The position numbers and the translations under genes are program-made. Below are positions 53,042 to 62,183 of a stretch of DNA of 64,000 bases, one piece after another. Numbering within the stretch: the stretch's first letter is position 1; every line of letters starts with the position of its first letter. Source of the stretch: Cohnella endophytica (lineage in GTDB: Bacteria > Bacillota > Bacilli > Paenibacillales > Paenibacillaceae). The notes below the pieces were generated by a model, which had not been told where the DNA came from, made no database searches, and worked only from the letters and a program-made list of their open reading frames with translations. The stretch spans positions 33,953-97,952 of the forward strand of contig NZ_RBZM01000015.1 in the NCBI RefSeq assembly GCF_003628305.1, in the 5' to 3' direction.

Positions 53042-53052
53042 GCATACGAAAC

Positions 53053-53421
53053 TTATTTACTTAAGAAAGATAAACAGAACAAGCAATCGCCTTCCATTCG
53101 CAGATGACCGTAGTATACGTTGCAAATGTGAAAGCCTTCATGATAAAGCCGGGCTAGATTGTCGTAGCCCTCGCCAACGCCCATGGCCGCGGAGGGAATA
53201 TCCCCCTTGACGGCAGCCGGTTCTTCCGCCGCTTCTTGGACTTGGGCGATCGCGGATTCCGTCTCCCGCTTGAGCACTTTTCTTAACTGCTGATTCTCGA
53301 TTCTGAGCTGTTGGTTCTCTTCTAGCAGCTCTTTGATCTTCAGCTTGAGATCCCCGAAATCGGCATGTACGTTACCTAGATGCGATTCGAGCTCATCCAC
53401 GCGAAGGAAAATGTCTTTCAT
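53053..53421 (-). CDS. yabA: Replication initiation control protein YabA
   Basis: A 122-residue protein that binds DnaA and DnaN to limit re-initiation. N-terminal coiled coil (about 1-65, EENQQLRIENQQLRKVL), Pro/Ala linker, and C-terminal zinc domain with GFHICNVYYGHLRMEGDCLF (His/Cys3 ligands). ATG 53419-53421 aligns with the family start; TTG two codons earlier is closer to GAGGTGG and cannot be excluded. Confidence 0.95.
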   Translation of the reverse strand: MKDIFLRVDELESHLGNVHADFGDLKLKIKELLEENQQLRIENQQLRKVLKRETESAIAQVQEAAEEPAAVKGDIPSAAMGVGEGYDNLARLYHEGFHICNVYYGHLRMEGDCLFCLSFLSK

Positions 53422-53507
53422 GAACAACTATCCACCTCAAGGCACCCGATTATGTCGATTACCGTGCGACTGATTGCCAATAATTCCTTATTGCGTGCAG
53501 TCCTTGA

Positions 53508-54308
53508 TTACTTCAGGACGACATCGTCAAAGGGTAATTCTTTTACCTTACCCAGGTCGAACAACTGAACGTGTACGCTGCGGCTGCCGATGTTAAGGCC
53601 AACGACTTTGCCTTCGCCCATCGACGTGACTACCGCTCTGCCTACCGCAGGCAATTCTTCTTTGGCGCTCTCGTAATTGTCATGCTCGTACTTCAGGCAA
53701 CACATTAACCGGCCGCATAAGCCGGAGATCTTCGTTGGATTCAGCGATAAATTCTGATCCTTCGCCATCTTGATGGACACTGGCTCGAAATCGCCTAACC
53801 ACGAAGAACAACATAACACCCGGCCGCATGGGCCGATACCGCCAAGCATCTTAGCTTCGTCCCGTACGCCGATCTGCCGCAATTCGATGCGAGTCCGGAA
53901 CACTCCGGCCAAATCCTTGACCAGTTCGCGGAAATCGACGCGGCCTTCCGCCGTAAAATAGAAGATGATCTTATTCCGGTCAAACGTGTATTCCACGTCC
54001 ACGAGCTTCATCTTGAGCGCGTGATCCTTGATTTTCTGCAGTCCGACGGTGAAGGCGTTCTTCGCCGCGCTGCGGTTTTCTTCAACCGCTTTCGCGTCTG
54101 GATCGCCAGCTACCCGAATGACTTTCTTCAATGGAAGAACGACATCGGATTCACCTACCGTCTTCGGGCCTACGACGACTTTGCCGTACTCAACGCCGCG
54201 TGCCGTCTCCACGATGACATGCTGATCTTTGGATACCGGATGCTCGGCGGGATCGAAATAATAGATTTTGCCCGCTTTCTTGAAGCGGACTCCCACCACA
54301 TCGTACAA
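53508..54308 (-). CDS. yaaT: PSP1-domain protein YaaT (RicT)
   Basis: A 266-residue protein, start TTG 54306-54308 with GGGAGGG upstream; this gives the family start YDVVGVRFKKAGKIYYFDP. Cysteine clusters GPCGRVLCCSSW and GLCGRLMCCLKYE bind an Fe-S cluster in the RicAFT complex, which modulates the phosphorelay, RNase Y and competence. Frame extends upstream inside holB but without function. Two nt after holB. Confidence 0.95.
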   Translation of the reverse strand: MYDVVGVRFKKAGKIYYFDPAEHPVSKDQHVIVETARGVEYGKVVVGPKTVGESDVVLPLKKVIRVAGDPDAKAVEENRSAAKNAFTVGLQKIKDHALKMKLVDVEYTFDRNKIIFYFTAEGRVDFRELVKDLAGVFRTRIELRQIGVRDEAKMLGGIGPCGRVLCCSSWLGDFEPVSIKMAKDQNLSLNPTKISGLCGRLMCCLKYEHDNYESAKEELPAVGRAVVTSMGEGKVVGLNIGSRSVHVQLFDLGKVKELPFDDVVLK

Positions 54309-54310
54309 AT

Positions 54311-55288
54311 CTATCCCTCCCGCACGTTCACCAGAAATTGCTCTAGCGCCAGTTGCGGCGCTACGTGAGCCTTTATTCGTCTTGCCGCCGTCAAAGCGGA
54401 TTCCATCACCGTAACCCACGATTGGATCGAGCGGCTCCAAGCCGTCTTCGAAATCCAATCCGCCTGGTCGAGGAATACCATCTGGCTCTGACGGTCGGTC
54501 ATCGCATAAATCATATCTCTATACCACAAAGCTAACAGTTGTAGCAATATTTCGACATGGTCCGAGAGATCCGTTTTAAACACCTGCTGCTGCGCTTGAA
54601 GCAGACTTGCAGTGAACCGGGACGGATTCTCCTTGCCTAATTGTATCACTACGTTTCGGATATCTGCAAACCAATTCTCTTCTACCAGTTTTCGACTGGA
54701 GCCGAGCCCGGATGCCAGATTCACGGCAGCGCGCGCTAAGAGCTGAGATTTACCTTCTTGGATGAGCGATTTTTCCAACGTATCCCGATCTCCGGGGACG
54801 AAAGAAACGAGCTGCGTTCTGGATAAGATCGTCGGCAATACGGCTTGCGCGCTAGGCGCTAGCAGAATCGCGACGACGGGGGAGGGAGGTTCCTCTAGAA
54901 ATTTCAACAAGCTATTGCTAGCTTGTACGGTCATCGTCTCTGCGCCCTCGATGATATATACCTTATACCCCGACCCTACGCTGCGATAGGATAATTCCCT
55001 CTGAAGCGTACGGATCTGTTCGATCTTGACGGTCGCGCCATCGGGCGTAATGACGTGAAGATCCGGATGATTGCCGTGAAGCACCTTGCGGCATTCCAGA
55101 CATTCGCCGCAAGCGTCGTTACCGCCGCGTTCGCAGAACAACGCTTGGGCGAAAGCGTTCGCCATCTCGCTACGTCCGGAACCTGCCGGCCCCGCGAAGA
55201 GATAGGCGTGCGCGATCCGCTTAGAAGCTAGCGCGTTAAGCAGCAGCGCCTTCGCCCGATCTTGTCCATGCAATTGTTGAATGCCCAT
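54311..55288 (-). CDS. holB: DNA polymerase III delta-prime subunit
   Basis: A 325-residue clamp-loader subunit: AYLFAGPAGSGRSEMA, the zinc module CGECLECRKVLHGNHPD, and EGAETMTVQASNSLLKFLEE with the SLLK-type sensor region. Ribosome site AAGGAG before ATG. In the tmk-darA-yaaR-holB-yaaT cluster. Confidence 0.95.
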   Translation of the reverse strand: MGIQQLHGQDRAKALLLNALASKRIAHAYLFAGPAGSGRSEMANAFAQALFCERGGNDACGECLECRKVLHGNHPDLHVITPDGATVKIEQIRTLQRELSYRSVGSGYKVYIIEGAETMTVQASNSLLKFLEEPPSPVVAILLAPSAQAVLPTILSRTQLVSFVPGDRDTLEKSLIQEGKSQLLARAAVNLASGLGSSRKLVEENWFADIRNVVIQLGKENPSRFTASLLQAQQQVFKTDLSDHVEILLQLLALWYRDMIYAMTDRQSQMVFLDQADWISKTAWSRSIQSWVTVMESALTAARRIKAHVAPQLALEQFLVNVREG

Positions 55289-55300
55289 GAAGCAAACTCC

Positions 55301-55744
55301 TTAGAAGACTAGATTAATCAGCAGTCCCCGAATTTCTCCGACTTTCTGAAGCAGATCGATTCTGCCTTCTTCGCTCTGAAGCAGCTCTTCGCCCATGCCG
55401 ACGAGCATGGCGTCGACTTCCTCCAGCAGCTTGTATCTTTTGCCACGGCCTCTCCGATCCCAGCCCCTCGTTTCCTTCAGGGCGATGCCGCGTCTTACCG
55501 TGTCTTCCAGAAACCCCTTAACCATCTGCCGATAAAGCACCAGCTCCCGCACCGTCATGGAACGGGTGAGCCGATCGCCTTGCAAGCGAATGTCCTCCAA
55601 CTTGCGCTGCAGCTCTTCGTGCGTCCGTTGTTCCTCTTGTTGCTGCATGAGGTCGCCGAAGTTCTGCGACTGGGAAGGTCTTGCCAGCGTTTCTCCGCGC
55701 TGGACCGTCTTACTCACGGGATAGAAGCCCGGTTGAATTTTCAC
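55301..55744 (-). CDS. yaaR: YaaR-family protein (DUF327)
   Basis: A 147-residue helical protein of unknown role, conserved next to holB in Bacillales. LTRSMTVRELVLYRQMVKGF and TRGWDRRGRGKRYKLLEEVD are typical of the family. GTG start at 55742-55744 with GGGCGG upstream. Confidence 0.9.
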   Translation of the reverse strand: MKIQPGFYPVSKTVQRGETLARPSQSQNFGDLMQQQEEQRTHEELQRKLEDIRLQGDRLTRSMTVRELVLYRQMVKGFLEDTVRRGIALKETRGWDRRGRGKRYKLLEEVDAMLVGMGEELLQSEEGRIDLLQKVGEIRGLLINLVF

Positions 55745-55766
55745 TTCGTTTCACCGCCCGACCGCA

Positions 55767-56096
55767 TCAGAAGTGTTCGAACCGTTCGACCGGAAGCACG
55801 AATACCGCCGCTCCGCCGACTTGCACCTCTACCGGGAACGGAATGTAGGAATCAGCCGCTCCGCTAACCGGAGAAACGGGAGTAACGAGCTGGTCGCGAA
55901 CTTTGCAGTTCGCGCGGATGACGTCGAGCGCGCTCTGAATCCGGTCGTCTTCGATCCCGATCAGGAACGTCGTGTTGCCCGCACGCAGGAATCCGCCGGT
56001 ACTAGCCAGCTTCGTCGCCCGGAATCCTTCCTTGATCAATGCGTTGGATAACCGGTTGCTATCCTTATCTTGAATAACCGCTATCAATAGTTTCAT
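55767..56096 (-). CDS. darA: c-di-AMP receptor DarA (YaaQ, PII-like)
   Basis: A 109-residue trimeric PII-like protein: MKLLIAVIQDKDSNRLSNAL, FRATKLASTGGFLRAGNTTF, LIGIEDDRI, EVQVGGAAVFVLPVERF. DarA binds c-di-AMP between subunits; in B. subtilis it links the nucleotide to amino-acid and potassium homeostasis. AGGAGG before ATG. Confidence 0.96.
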   Translation of the reverse strand: MKLLIAVIQDKDSNRLSNALIKEGFRATKLASTGGFLRAGNTTFLIGIEDDRIQSALDVIRANCKVRDQLVTPVSPVSGAADSYIPFPVEVQVGGAAVFVLPVERFEHF

Positions 56097-56181
56097 TGTT
56101 CAGGCCTCCTCTAATCTGTTGAAAATGGGGGTCTGTCGCTTCTTATATAAATTGGACACTCGAACGCCAAAATCCTCTTTT

Positions 56182-56817
56182 TCAGCGTGATGCAAGCTTA
56201 GGCTTTAAATGCTGCCACGCATTATCCGCGATTTGAGCCGGCGTCATCGCCGCGTCGATCGTAACGAAACGATCGGCGAACTGGCTTTCAAGCAATTTGT
56301 AGCCTTCCCTTACTTTCCGATGGAACGCCAAGCCCTCCAGATCCAGCCGGTTGACCTCCCGATCGCCGTTCTGTTCGATTCTCGCCAGCCCGACTTCCGG
56401 ATCCAAATCCAGATAAAGCGTAAGGTCCGGCATGCAATCCTCTATGGCGAAACGGTTGATCTCCCACACGGCCTCGATACCCAGCCCTCTAGCGTAGCCT
56501 TGATAGGCCAAGCTGCTATCCACGAATCGGTCGCAGATGACGATGGCCCCCTTCCGCAAGGCCGGCATGACCTTCTCCGCGAGATGCTGCCTTCTTGCCG
56601 CCGCATACAATAACGCTTCCGTCCGCGCATCCATGGCGGTATTCTCCGTACCGAGAATAATCGCGCGAATCGCTTCCGCGATCGGGATTCCTCCCGGTTC
56701 CCGGGTAATCATAACCTCGTGACCTTGTTCCCGTGCTTGTAACGCCAAAGCCTGGATGAGCGTCGTCTTGCCCGTTCCGTCTCCGCCCTCTATCGTAATG
56801 AATGTTCCGCCTCGCAC
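56182..56817 (-). CDS. tmk: Thymidylate kinase
   Basis: A 211-residue kinase forming dTDP. P-loop FITIEGGDGTGKTT, the DR motif VICDRFVDSSLAYQG, and a lid. GTG start 56815-56817 with AAAGGGG 8 nt upstream gives the standard length; an upstream ATG would add 14 residues. Confidence 0.95.
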   Translation of the reverse strand: MRGGTFITIEGGDGTGKTTLIQALALQAREQGHEVMITREPGGIPIAEAIRAIILGTENTAMDARTEALLYAAARRQHLAEKVMPALRKGAIVICDRFVDSSLAYQGYARGLGIEAVWEINRFAIEDCMPDLTLYLDLDPEVGLARIEQNGDREVNRLDLEGLAFHRKVREGYKLLESQFADRFVTIDAAMTPAQIADNAWQHLKPKLASR

Positions 56818-56871
56818 CTTGCTTTCCCCTTTCGACCCTAGAGCCCTAATCATCGCCAACGCCGTTCGCGA

Positions 56872-58323
56872 CTATCGCCCGAGAAGCTTCGCAATCCCGT
56901 AGAACGCTCCCGTAACGATACTTATTCCCATCATATCAAAGCAAACATTAAACATAAACAAATGCTTGCCCAGATCCGCCTCTCCATCGCCGATCAGAGG
57001 GACGATACAAGCGAAAACGGCTGCCAACGCGATTACGGCTAACGTTTCGACGGCAAGGCGAAGCTTTCTTGAGGGGTTTCTCCACCAGAGAAAGCCCAAT
57101 CCGGCGAAATAAGCCAGGAACAGAATCATATAAGCGACCGCGTTTTTCGGCATATGACTTAGCTTCCACTGGCTCCAGCCGCTATAGGCGTAGCTGATCG
57201 TTCCCGGGGGTTTGCCCGCGGATTCATCATAATTACCCAGGTAATAAGGTCGGATAAACATGGAGTTCTCCGCCGCCCGATCGAGCTTCTGCATAAACCT
57301 CGAAGGATGCTTTAAATAATAAATCGCAATATCCTTATGACTCAGTCTCTCCAGGACTTCCCGTCGCAAGACGGGGTCCTTCTGCGGAATGGCGGTATCC
57401 TTCTGAAAATAGTTCGTTCCCGCCAGCACCGCGTATTTCTCCGGAATCCCGAGATCCTTCATATCCTGTGCCACGTTCGGCGAATTCTTCAATACCCCGA
57501 AGAAAATGGACTGGTAGAGGTTCGTATGCTTGAGCCGATCCGGCGCAACGGCGATCATCAGGATGGAACCGACAAGGAGGACCGCTACGCCCATCCACGC
57601 TTGGCGTTTCCACTTCATATCCGTTCGCAAACCGGACATTCTCCATGCCAGAATCGCGAAAGCGAAGCCTAACGGGGCATTTTGGATTTTCGAAGTGGCA
57701 ACCGCAAGCGCCGCGATAATGAATAATAGAAGCAGCTTGCCCGTCGGCTTCGCAGTCGATGCTAAAGCTATCGCAGAGGCTGCCGTCATGAGCGTGGCCA
57801 CAAGAGCGAATGGCTCTCCGAAGAAAGATTGAAAGTAGGCCACGTACCCGATATCGCCGAAGACGAATAAGAGACAAGCCGCTAATAAGATCGCGAGGAA
57901 CATGGTGCCCAGCCGACTCCGTAGCCTAGGCGCGTGGCTTACGAGTAAGACGAGAGCCCATACGAACAGGACGGAATACACGACCCCCAACACTCGGATA
58001 TCGAATGCGTCCCCGTTTAATATCCTGCCGATTCCGCCGGCCAAGGCCACGAGCAGAACATGCGAGGACACGTATCCTCCGAGCATGAACCCGCCATACC
58101 CGAAATATTGATGCGCGTAATTGAAATACAATTGTTCGTACGTTTCTTGGGGATGAAGGACCGCTAGGCCGGATCCGCCCAATACGCGGCCGAAATCGCC
58201 GCTGTCCGCCAACCCGACCACCGGAGAAACCATAATTAAACATAGGATGAGTATGCTGGCGACGACACCCGTTACCCAAGCGACGACTGAACGACTATCA
58301 GCGTTTTTCAATAAGCTGAACAT
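56872..58323 (-). CDS. Multi-spanning membrane protein, WsfD-like glycosyltransferase candidate
   Basis: A 483-residue protein with about 11-12 membrane helices and a large extracytoplasmic loop (about 260-390). The N-terminal LADSGDFGRVLGGSGLA with its D-x-G-D-F pattern, and polar loops between helices, fit GT-C-like glycosyltransferases annotated as WsfD (surface glycan hexose transfer) in paenibacilli. It is inserted between tmk and the decarboxylase-like gene, where B. subtilis has no such gene. Assignment is by pattern memory and moderate. Confidence 0.6.
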   Translation of the reverse strand: MFSLLKNADSRSVVAWVTGVVASILILCLIMVSPVVGLADSGDFGRVLGGSGLAVLHPQETYEQLYFNYAHQYFGYGGFMLGGYVSSHVLLVALAGGIGRILNGDAFDIRVLGVVYSVLFVWALVLLVSHAPRLRSRLGTMFLAILLAACLLFVFGDIGYVAYFQSFFGEPFALVATLMTAASAIALASTAKPTGKLLLLFIIAALAVATSKIQNAPLGFAFAILAWRMSGLRTDMKWKRQAWMGVAVLLVGSILMIAVAPDRLKHTNLYQSIFFGVLKNSPNVAQDMKDLGIPEKYAVLAGTNYFQKDTAIPQKDPVLRREVLERLSHKDIAIYYLKHPSRFMQKLDRAAENSMFIRPYYLGNYDESAGKPPGTISYAYSGWSQWKLSHMPKNAVAYMILFLAYFAGLGFLWWRNPSRKLRLAVETLAVIALAAVFACIVPLIGDGEADLGKHLFMFNVCFDMMGISIVTGAFYGIAKLLGR

Positions 58324-58344
58324 TTCATTCTCCTCTAGGTACCT

Positions 58345-59844
58345 CTAATTGGTGCTTTCCCGAACTTGTATCGTGTTTAATTCGGAATCGCTGGCTCCCT
58401 GAATTTGCGCTCCTTGATGCTTCCATTGACGCAGTTGCCTTACGGTCTCTTCCGTGATGGTTTCCCCGGGGTATAGGACGGGAATACCGGGCGGATACGG
58501 AATGACCCACTCGGCGGCAATATGCCCGGCGCTTTCGTTGAAGGGTATAGCCTTCGCAGCATACACTTCGCGTCCGAAGCTTACGGGTTCCGGAATCCGG
58601 ATGCCGACGTTGCCGTCCAAAGCTTCGTGTTCCTTGGCCCGTCTTCGTACCGACAGCTCGGCGAAAATCCTCGTCTCTAGCGAGTTCTCGATTTGCGCGA
58701 GAGCCTCGATTAACATCCGCCCATCGGCAGGCTCGGAGCCTGTCCCGAAAGCCATCACGACATAACGCGCATCAGCCATCTCCGCCACGCATTTCCTTCG
58801 TTCTAGCTCGTCTCGGAGCTCGAAGCCACTTAACCTTGCCTTCTCGTCGAATAGGACGAGCTTAAACGGATCATAACCCATTCCTTCCGTCGCGTATTCC
58901 CCGTAGCCTATTGCCCGGAATGACGTCTTATGTAATCCTTCGGCGGCGATTTTCGCCGCTTCTAGCCCCTCATGGAATGCACCCTCTCCAAGGGTATGTA
59001 CTTGCCTCCTGGCCAAATCCAAAGACGCCATGATCGGGAACGAGGGGCTTGAGCTCTGTACCATCGTTAGAGCTTGTCGGATCGCCTGTCTCGGCAGGCG
59101 ATCACCCTGCATATGCAGCATGGCGCCCATCGTCATCGACGAGAGCATCTTATGCGTGGATTGCACGACTAGGTCGGCGCCCGCTTGCAAAGCGGATTCC
59201 GGGAAGGCGGGATGAAAACCGAAGTGCGGCCCATGCGCTTCGTCGACCAACACCGGAATTCCATGCCAATGGGCGTGAGCGATCAACGGCTTCAAATCCG
59301 GAGCCATTCCGTAATAATTCGGCGCGGATAGAATAACGGCCTTCGCTTCTTCGCGATACTTCTCGATCGCCTCCAGAAGCTGTCGCGCTCCGGGTAACGT
59401 CGCCAGCCCGGATAACGGATCGATCTCGGGTTGCAACAATACCGCTCGGGCGCCCGCCAACATGAGGCCGTGAATAATCGATTTATGCACGTTGCGTTGT
59501 ACGATGACCAGATCTCCCGGCTGGCAGATGCCGATGATCATCGCAAGGTTGCCGGCCGTGCTGCCGCCTACGAGCAATCGAGTCTCCTCCGCGCCGAAGC
59601 ATTCCGCCGCCTGCGCCTGCGCCTGCGCGATCGGACCTTCCGGGTGATGCAGGTCATCGGTGTCCGATAACTCCGTCACGTCCAGGGCTAATAGCCGATC
59701 ATAGTAAGCGACCGCCTCCATGGCGCCAAGCCCTTCGTCCCAGCGCGCGCGTTGTTTATGTCCCGGCACATGGTAAGAACGCGCCCGACGTTCTGCATGG
59801 GCAACAAGCGCTTCGTAGAGGGGCGCACTTTCTTTCTCTCCCAT
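58345..59844 (-). CDS. Orn/Lys/Arg decarboxylase-family PLP enzyme (SpeA/YaaO-like)
   Basis: A 499-residue fold-type I PLP enzyme: SYHVPGHKQ near the start, ETRLLVGGSTAGNLAMI, LVDEAHGPHFGFHP and STHKMLSSMTMGA with the PLP lysine. Start ATG 59842-59844 with GAGGAGG. Decarboxylates arginine or lysine for polyamines. Position corresponds to yaaO. Confidence 0.9.
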   Translation of the reverse strand: MGEKESAPLYEALVAHAERRARSYHVPGHKQRARWDEGLGAMEAVAYYDRLLALDVTELSDTDDLHHPEGPIAQAQAQAAECFGAEETRLLVGGSTAGNLAMIIGICQPGDLVIVQRNVHKSIIHGLMLAGARAVLLQPEIDPLSGLATLPGARQLLEAIEKYREEAKAVILSAPNYYGMAPDLKPLIAHAHWHGIPVLVDEAHGPHFGFHPAFPESALQAGADLVVQSTHKMLSSMTMGAMLHMQGDRLPRQAIRQALTMVQSSSPSFPIMASLDLARRQVHTLGEGAFHEGLEAAKIAAEGLHKTSFRAIGYGEYATEGMGYDPFKLVLFDEKARLSGFELRDELERRKCVAEMADARYVVMAFGTGSEPADGRMLIEALAQIENSLETRIFAELSVRRRAKEHEALDGNVGIRIPEPVSFGREVYAAKAIPFNESAGHIAAEWVIPYPPGIPVLYPGETITEETVRQLRQWKHQGAQIQGASDSELNTIQVRESTN

Positions 59845-59890
59845 GATCGGTTGCCTCCTCGGTTGAATTGATCTCATTATAGACAAATAA

Positions 59891-59924
59891 CAAAAAAGGA
59901 ACAACGATCGGCTCGTTGTTCCTT
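59891..59924 (-). terminator. Terminator after the MMPL gene
   Basis: Minus strand AAGGAACAACGA / TCGTTGTTCCTT with a five-nt loop and T6, 23 bp after the MMPL stop. Confidence 0.9.
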
Positions 59925-59946
59925 CAGTAGTTGGCATATCAATCCA

Positions 59947-62163
59947 TCAAGAAGATGATTTCGCGGCACGTTTCCTTTTCAGCTTCTCCGGTAACACGAT
60001 TAATGCCGGTACTAACATCGGCAATAAAACATAGCAGAGCACGACTAAGCCGACGATAACCGCCGCGGCCAATTCGATGAGCAGCACGAGACCCGACGGA
60101 ATCAGAGTTGCGAACGTGCCACCGAGAATCACCATGGCGGATATTATGACGCCCCCGACGCTCTTGGCGGATTTGACGATCGCTTCGCTTGGAGCCATCT
60201 TGCCGTATTCCTTGTACCTCATCATGAGGAAAATGCTATAGTCCACTCCGACCGCCACGATGACGATAAACGAGAAAAACGGAACGAAGGAGGACACGCC
60301 ATCGGCCCCGATAAAATATTCCGTCACGAGCTTGGAGGCGCTCATCGCGACATAGTACGAAGCCAACAAGGCGAGCACGATGTACACTGCAGGCCAGAAC
60401 GACCGAATGACGAAGATGAGCACGATCAACACGCTAATGATGACAATGACCGCAGTCCCGTTAAAAGCTTTGATCTGCGCTTTGTTCATGTCGTACGTCG
60501 TCGAGCTAGGACCCGCCGCCCCGTAGGTGGAATCCGACAACGACGTTGAATCTTTCAGCGTGCTAGTTAACTGCGAATTGATTCTCTCGACCGTATCCAA
60601 TGCCTCCGTAGAGTAGGGATCGTCTTTCAGAATTACGATCAGCTTCGTAATCGTACGATCCTTGGACATGTAACTCGCTTCGGATTGCTGGAAGTCCGGA
60701 CTTGCCAGCATTTGGTCCGGTATGAAGAACTTCTTTGAGCCGTCCGCTTCCGTCTCCCCGCTCGCATAGAAGAAATCGATCGGAGCCGCCTGCGGCTGGG
60801 TCACGCTGGACACGGATACTACGCCTTCGATCTTCTTCAGGTTGTTCGTGAGCTTATCCACGACGCTTAGAGCCTCGTTGTTATCCATCGCTTTGTTATG
60901 CTCGATGACCACGGTAGTCGGAAGCGCTTGTCCGCGGCTGAAATGATCTCCGACGATAGAGAAGCCTTTAGTCGACGGATGATCGTTACCTAGCTCTTTC
61001 AACTGGTCGAAGCTAAGCTTCTGTCCGCTCGTTAGCAGAACCGGAATGAGTAAGACCACGATAATCACTGTCGTGACGACCGGATTTTTCACGGACACTT
61101 GGGTTAACTTCGCCCAGAAACGGCTTTCCTTGTGCCCCGTCACTTTCTTCGATGGCCAGAACAGTTTCGTTCCGAGCGTCTTCATCAAGAACGGCGTCAA
61201 CGTCAAAATTTCCAAGACGAGCACGACCGCTCCGATCGCCACCACGTTCGCCGACTTGTAGATCCCGAACTCGGAGAAGCTCAAACCCGCGAACGCGATG
61301 AACACCGTCAGAATGCTGTATACGATCGTTTTGCCTGCAGTCTTGTAGGAGGTAACGATCGCGTCGTCCACGGAGCTGCCGTGAGCGAGCTCCTCCTTAA
61401 AACGGTTGAATAGCAAAATATTATAATCCGTTCCTATGCCGAACAAAATAAGGATGAGCAGCATCTGCGTCACGCTCGTGATCGGGAAATCGAGCTTGTC
61501 GATGACCTGAGCCGCGATTCCCATCGAGCAGAGGTACGACACCCCTACCGCCGCCAGAGAAACGAACGGGATGACCAAGGAACGGAACATGATCACCAGC
61601 ACTAATAAGATGAAGATTACGGTTAGCGCCGCGCTTTTCTCGACCCCTTTGGTAGACGCCTTGATGTAATCGTTCTGGATGAAGTCTTCGCCGCTGAGGT
61701 AATGCTCTACTTTTACGTCCTTCAGGACGCTCTCGATCTGCTCGCCGATCTCGTCGACGCTTCGTCCGTTTTTCTCTAGAATAAAGCTAGCCATTAAGGT
61801 CGTTCCGTCCGGCGAGACCAATGAAGCTTTGGCCTGGGGAACCGTGATCGGATCGATGAAATTCGTCAGTCCCAACTCCGCCTGCTTGGCCCTTAAACTT
61901 TGGACGGCGGTTCCGATCTGCTTCATATCTTCTTCCGATAGCTTGTCCTTATTGTAGAAAATAAGGATATCGCTCATTCCCTTGGTCTCGTTCATCTTGC
62001 TTAGCATCTTGCCGGCAACCTTCGAAGGGCTATCTTCCGACAAAGGGTCTTGGCCCCTCTGGTGCAGAATCGCGTTAACGTCAGGCTGGAACGCGGTCAA
62101 CAGAACCGTAGCTACCAGCCAGGCAACTAGAATCGCCCAGCGCCATTTGATGATTTTCCTCAT
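59947..62163 (-). CDS. MMPL/RND-family membrane transporter
   Basis: A 738-residue transporter with about 12 transmembrane helices in two halves and two large extracytoplasmic domains (about 35-175 and 400-560). The motifs GIGTDYNILLFNRFKEEL and VGVDYSIFLMMRYKE provide the proton-relay aspartates of MMPL proteins. Members export lipids or drugs. A TetR gene lies 20 bp upstream, so the pair is probably self-regulated. Confidence 0.9.
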   Translation of the reverse strand: MRKIIKWRWAILVAWLVATVLLTAFQPDVNAILHQRGQDPLSEDSPSKVAGKMLSKMNETKGMSDILIFYNKDKLSEEDMKQIGTAVQSLRAKQAELGLTNFIDPITVPQAKASLVSPDGTTLMASFILEKNGRSVDEIGEQIESVLKDVKVEHYLSGEDFIQNDYIKASTKGVEKSAALTVIFILLVLVIMFRSLVIPFVSLAAVGVSYLCSMGIAAQVIDKLDFPITSVTQMLLILILFGIGTDYNILLFNRFKEELAHGSSVDDAIVTSYKTAGKTIVYSILTVFIAFAGLSFSEFGIYKSANVVAIGAVVLVLEILTLTPFLMKTLGTKLFWPSKKVTGHKESRFWAKLTQVSVKNPVVTTVIIVVLLIPVLLTSGQKLSFDQLKELGNDHPSTKGFSIVGDHFSRGQALPTTVVIEHNKAMDNNEALSVVDKLTNNLKKIEGVVSVSSVTQPQAAPIDFFYASGETEADGSKKFFIPDQMLASPDFQQSEASYMSKDRTITKLIVILKDDPYSTEALDTVERINSQLTSTLKDSTSLSDSTYGAAGPSSTTYDMNKAQIKAFNGTAVIVIISVLIVLIFVIRSFWPAVYIVLALLASYYVAMSASKLVTEYFIGADGVSSFVPFFSFIVIVAVGVDYSIFLMMRYKEYGKMAPSEAIVKSAKSVGGVIISAMVILGGTFATLIPSGLVLLIELAAAVIVGLVVLCYVLLPMLVPALIVLPEKLKRKRAAKSSS

Positions 62164-62183
62164 GATAGATGACCTTCTTCCGT

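Noticed and set aside
54309..54458. 50-residue N-terminal extension of YaaT
   Set aside because: It lies inside holB; a TTG with a strong ribosome site gives the known YaaT start.
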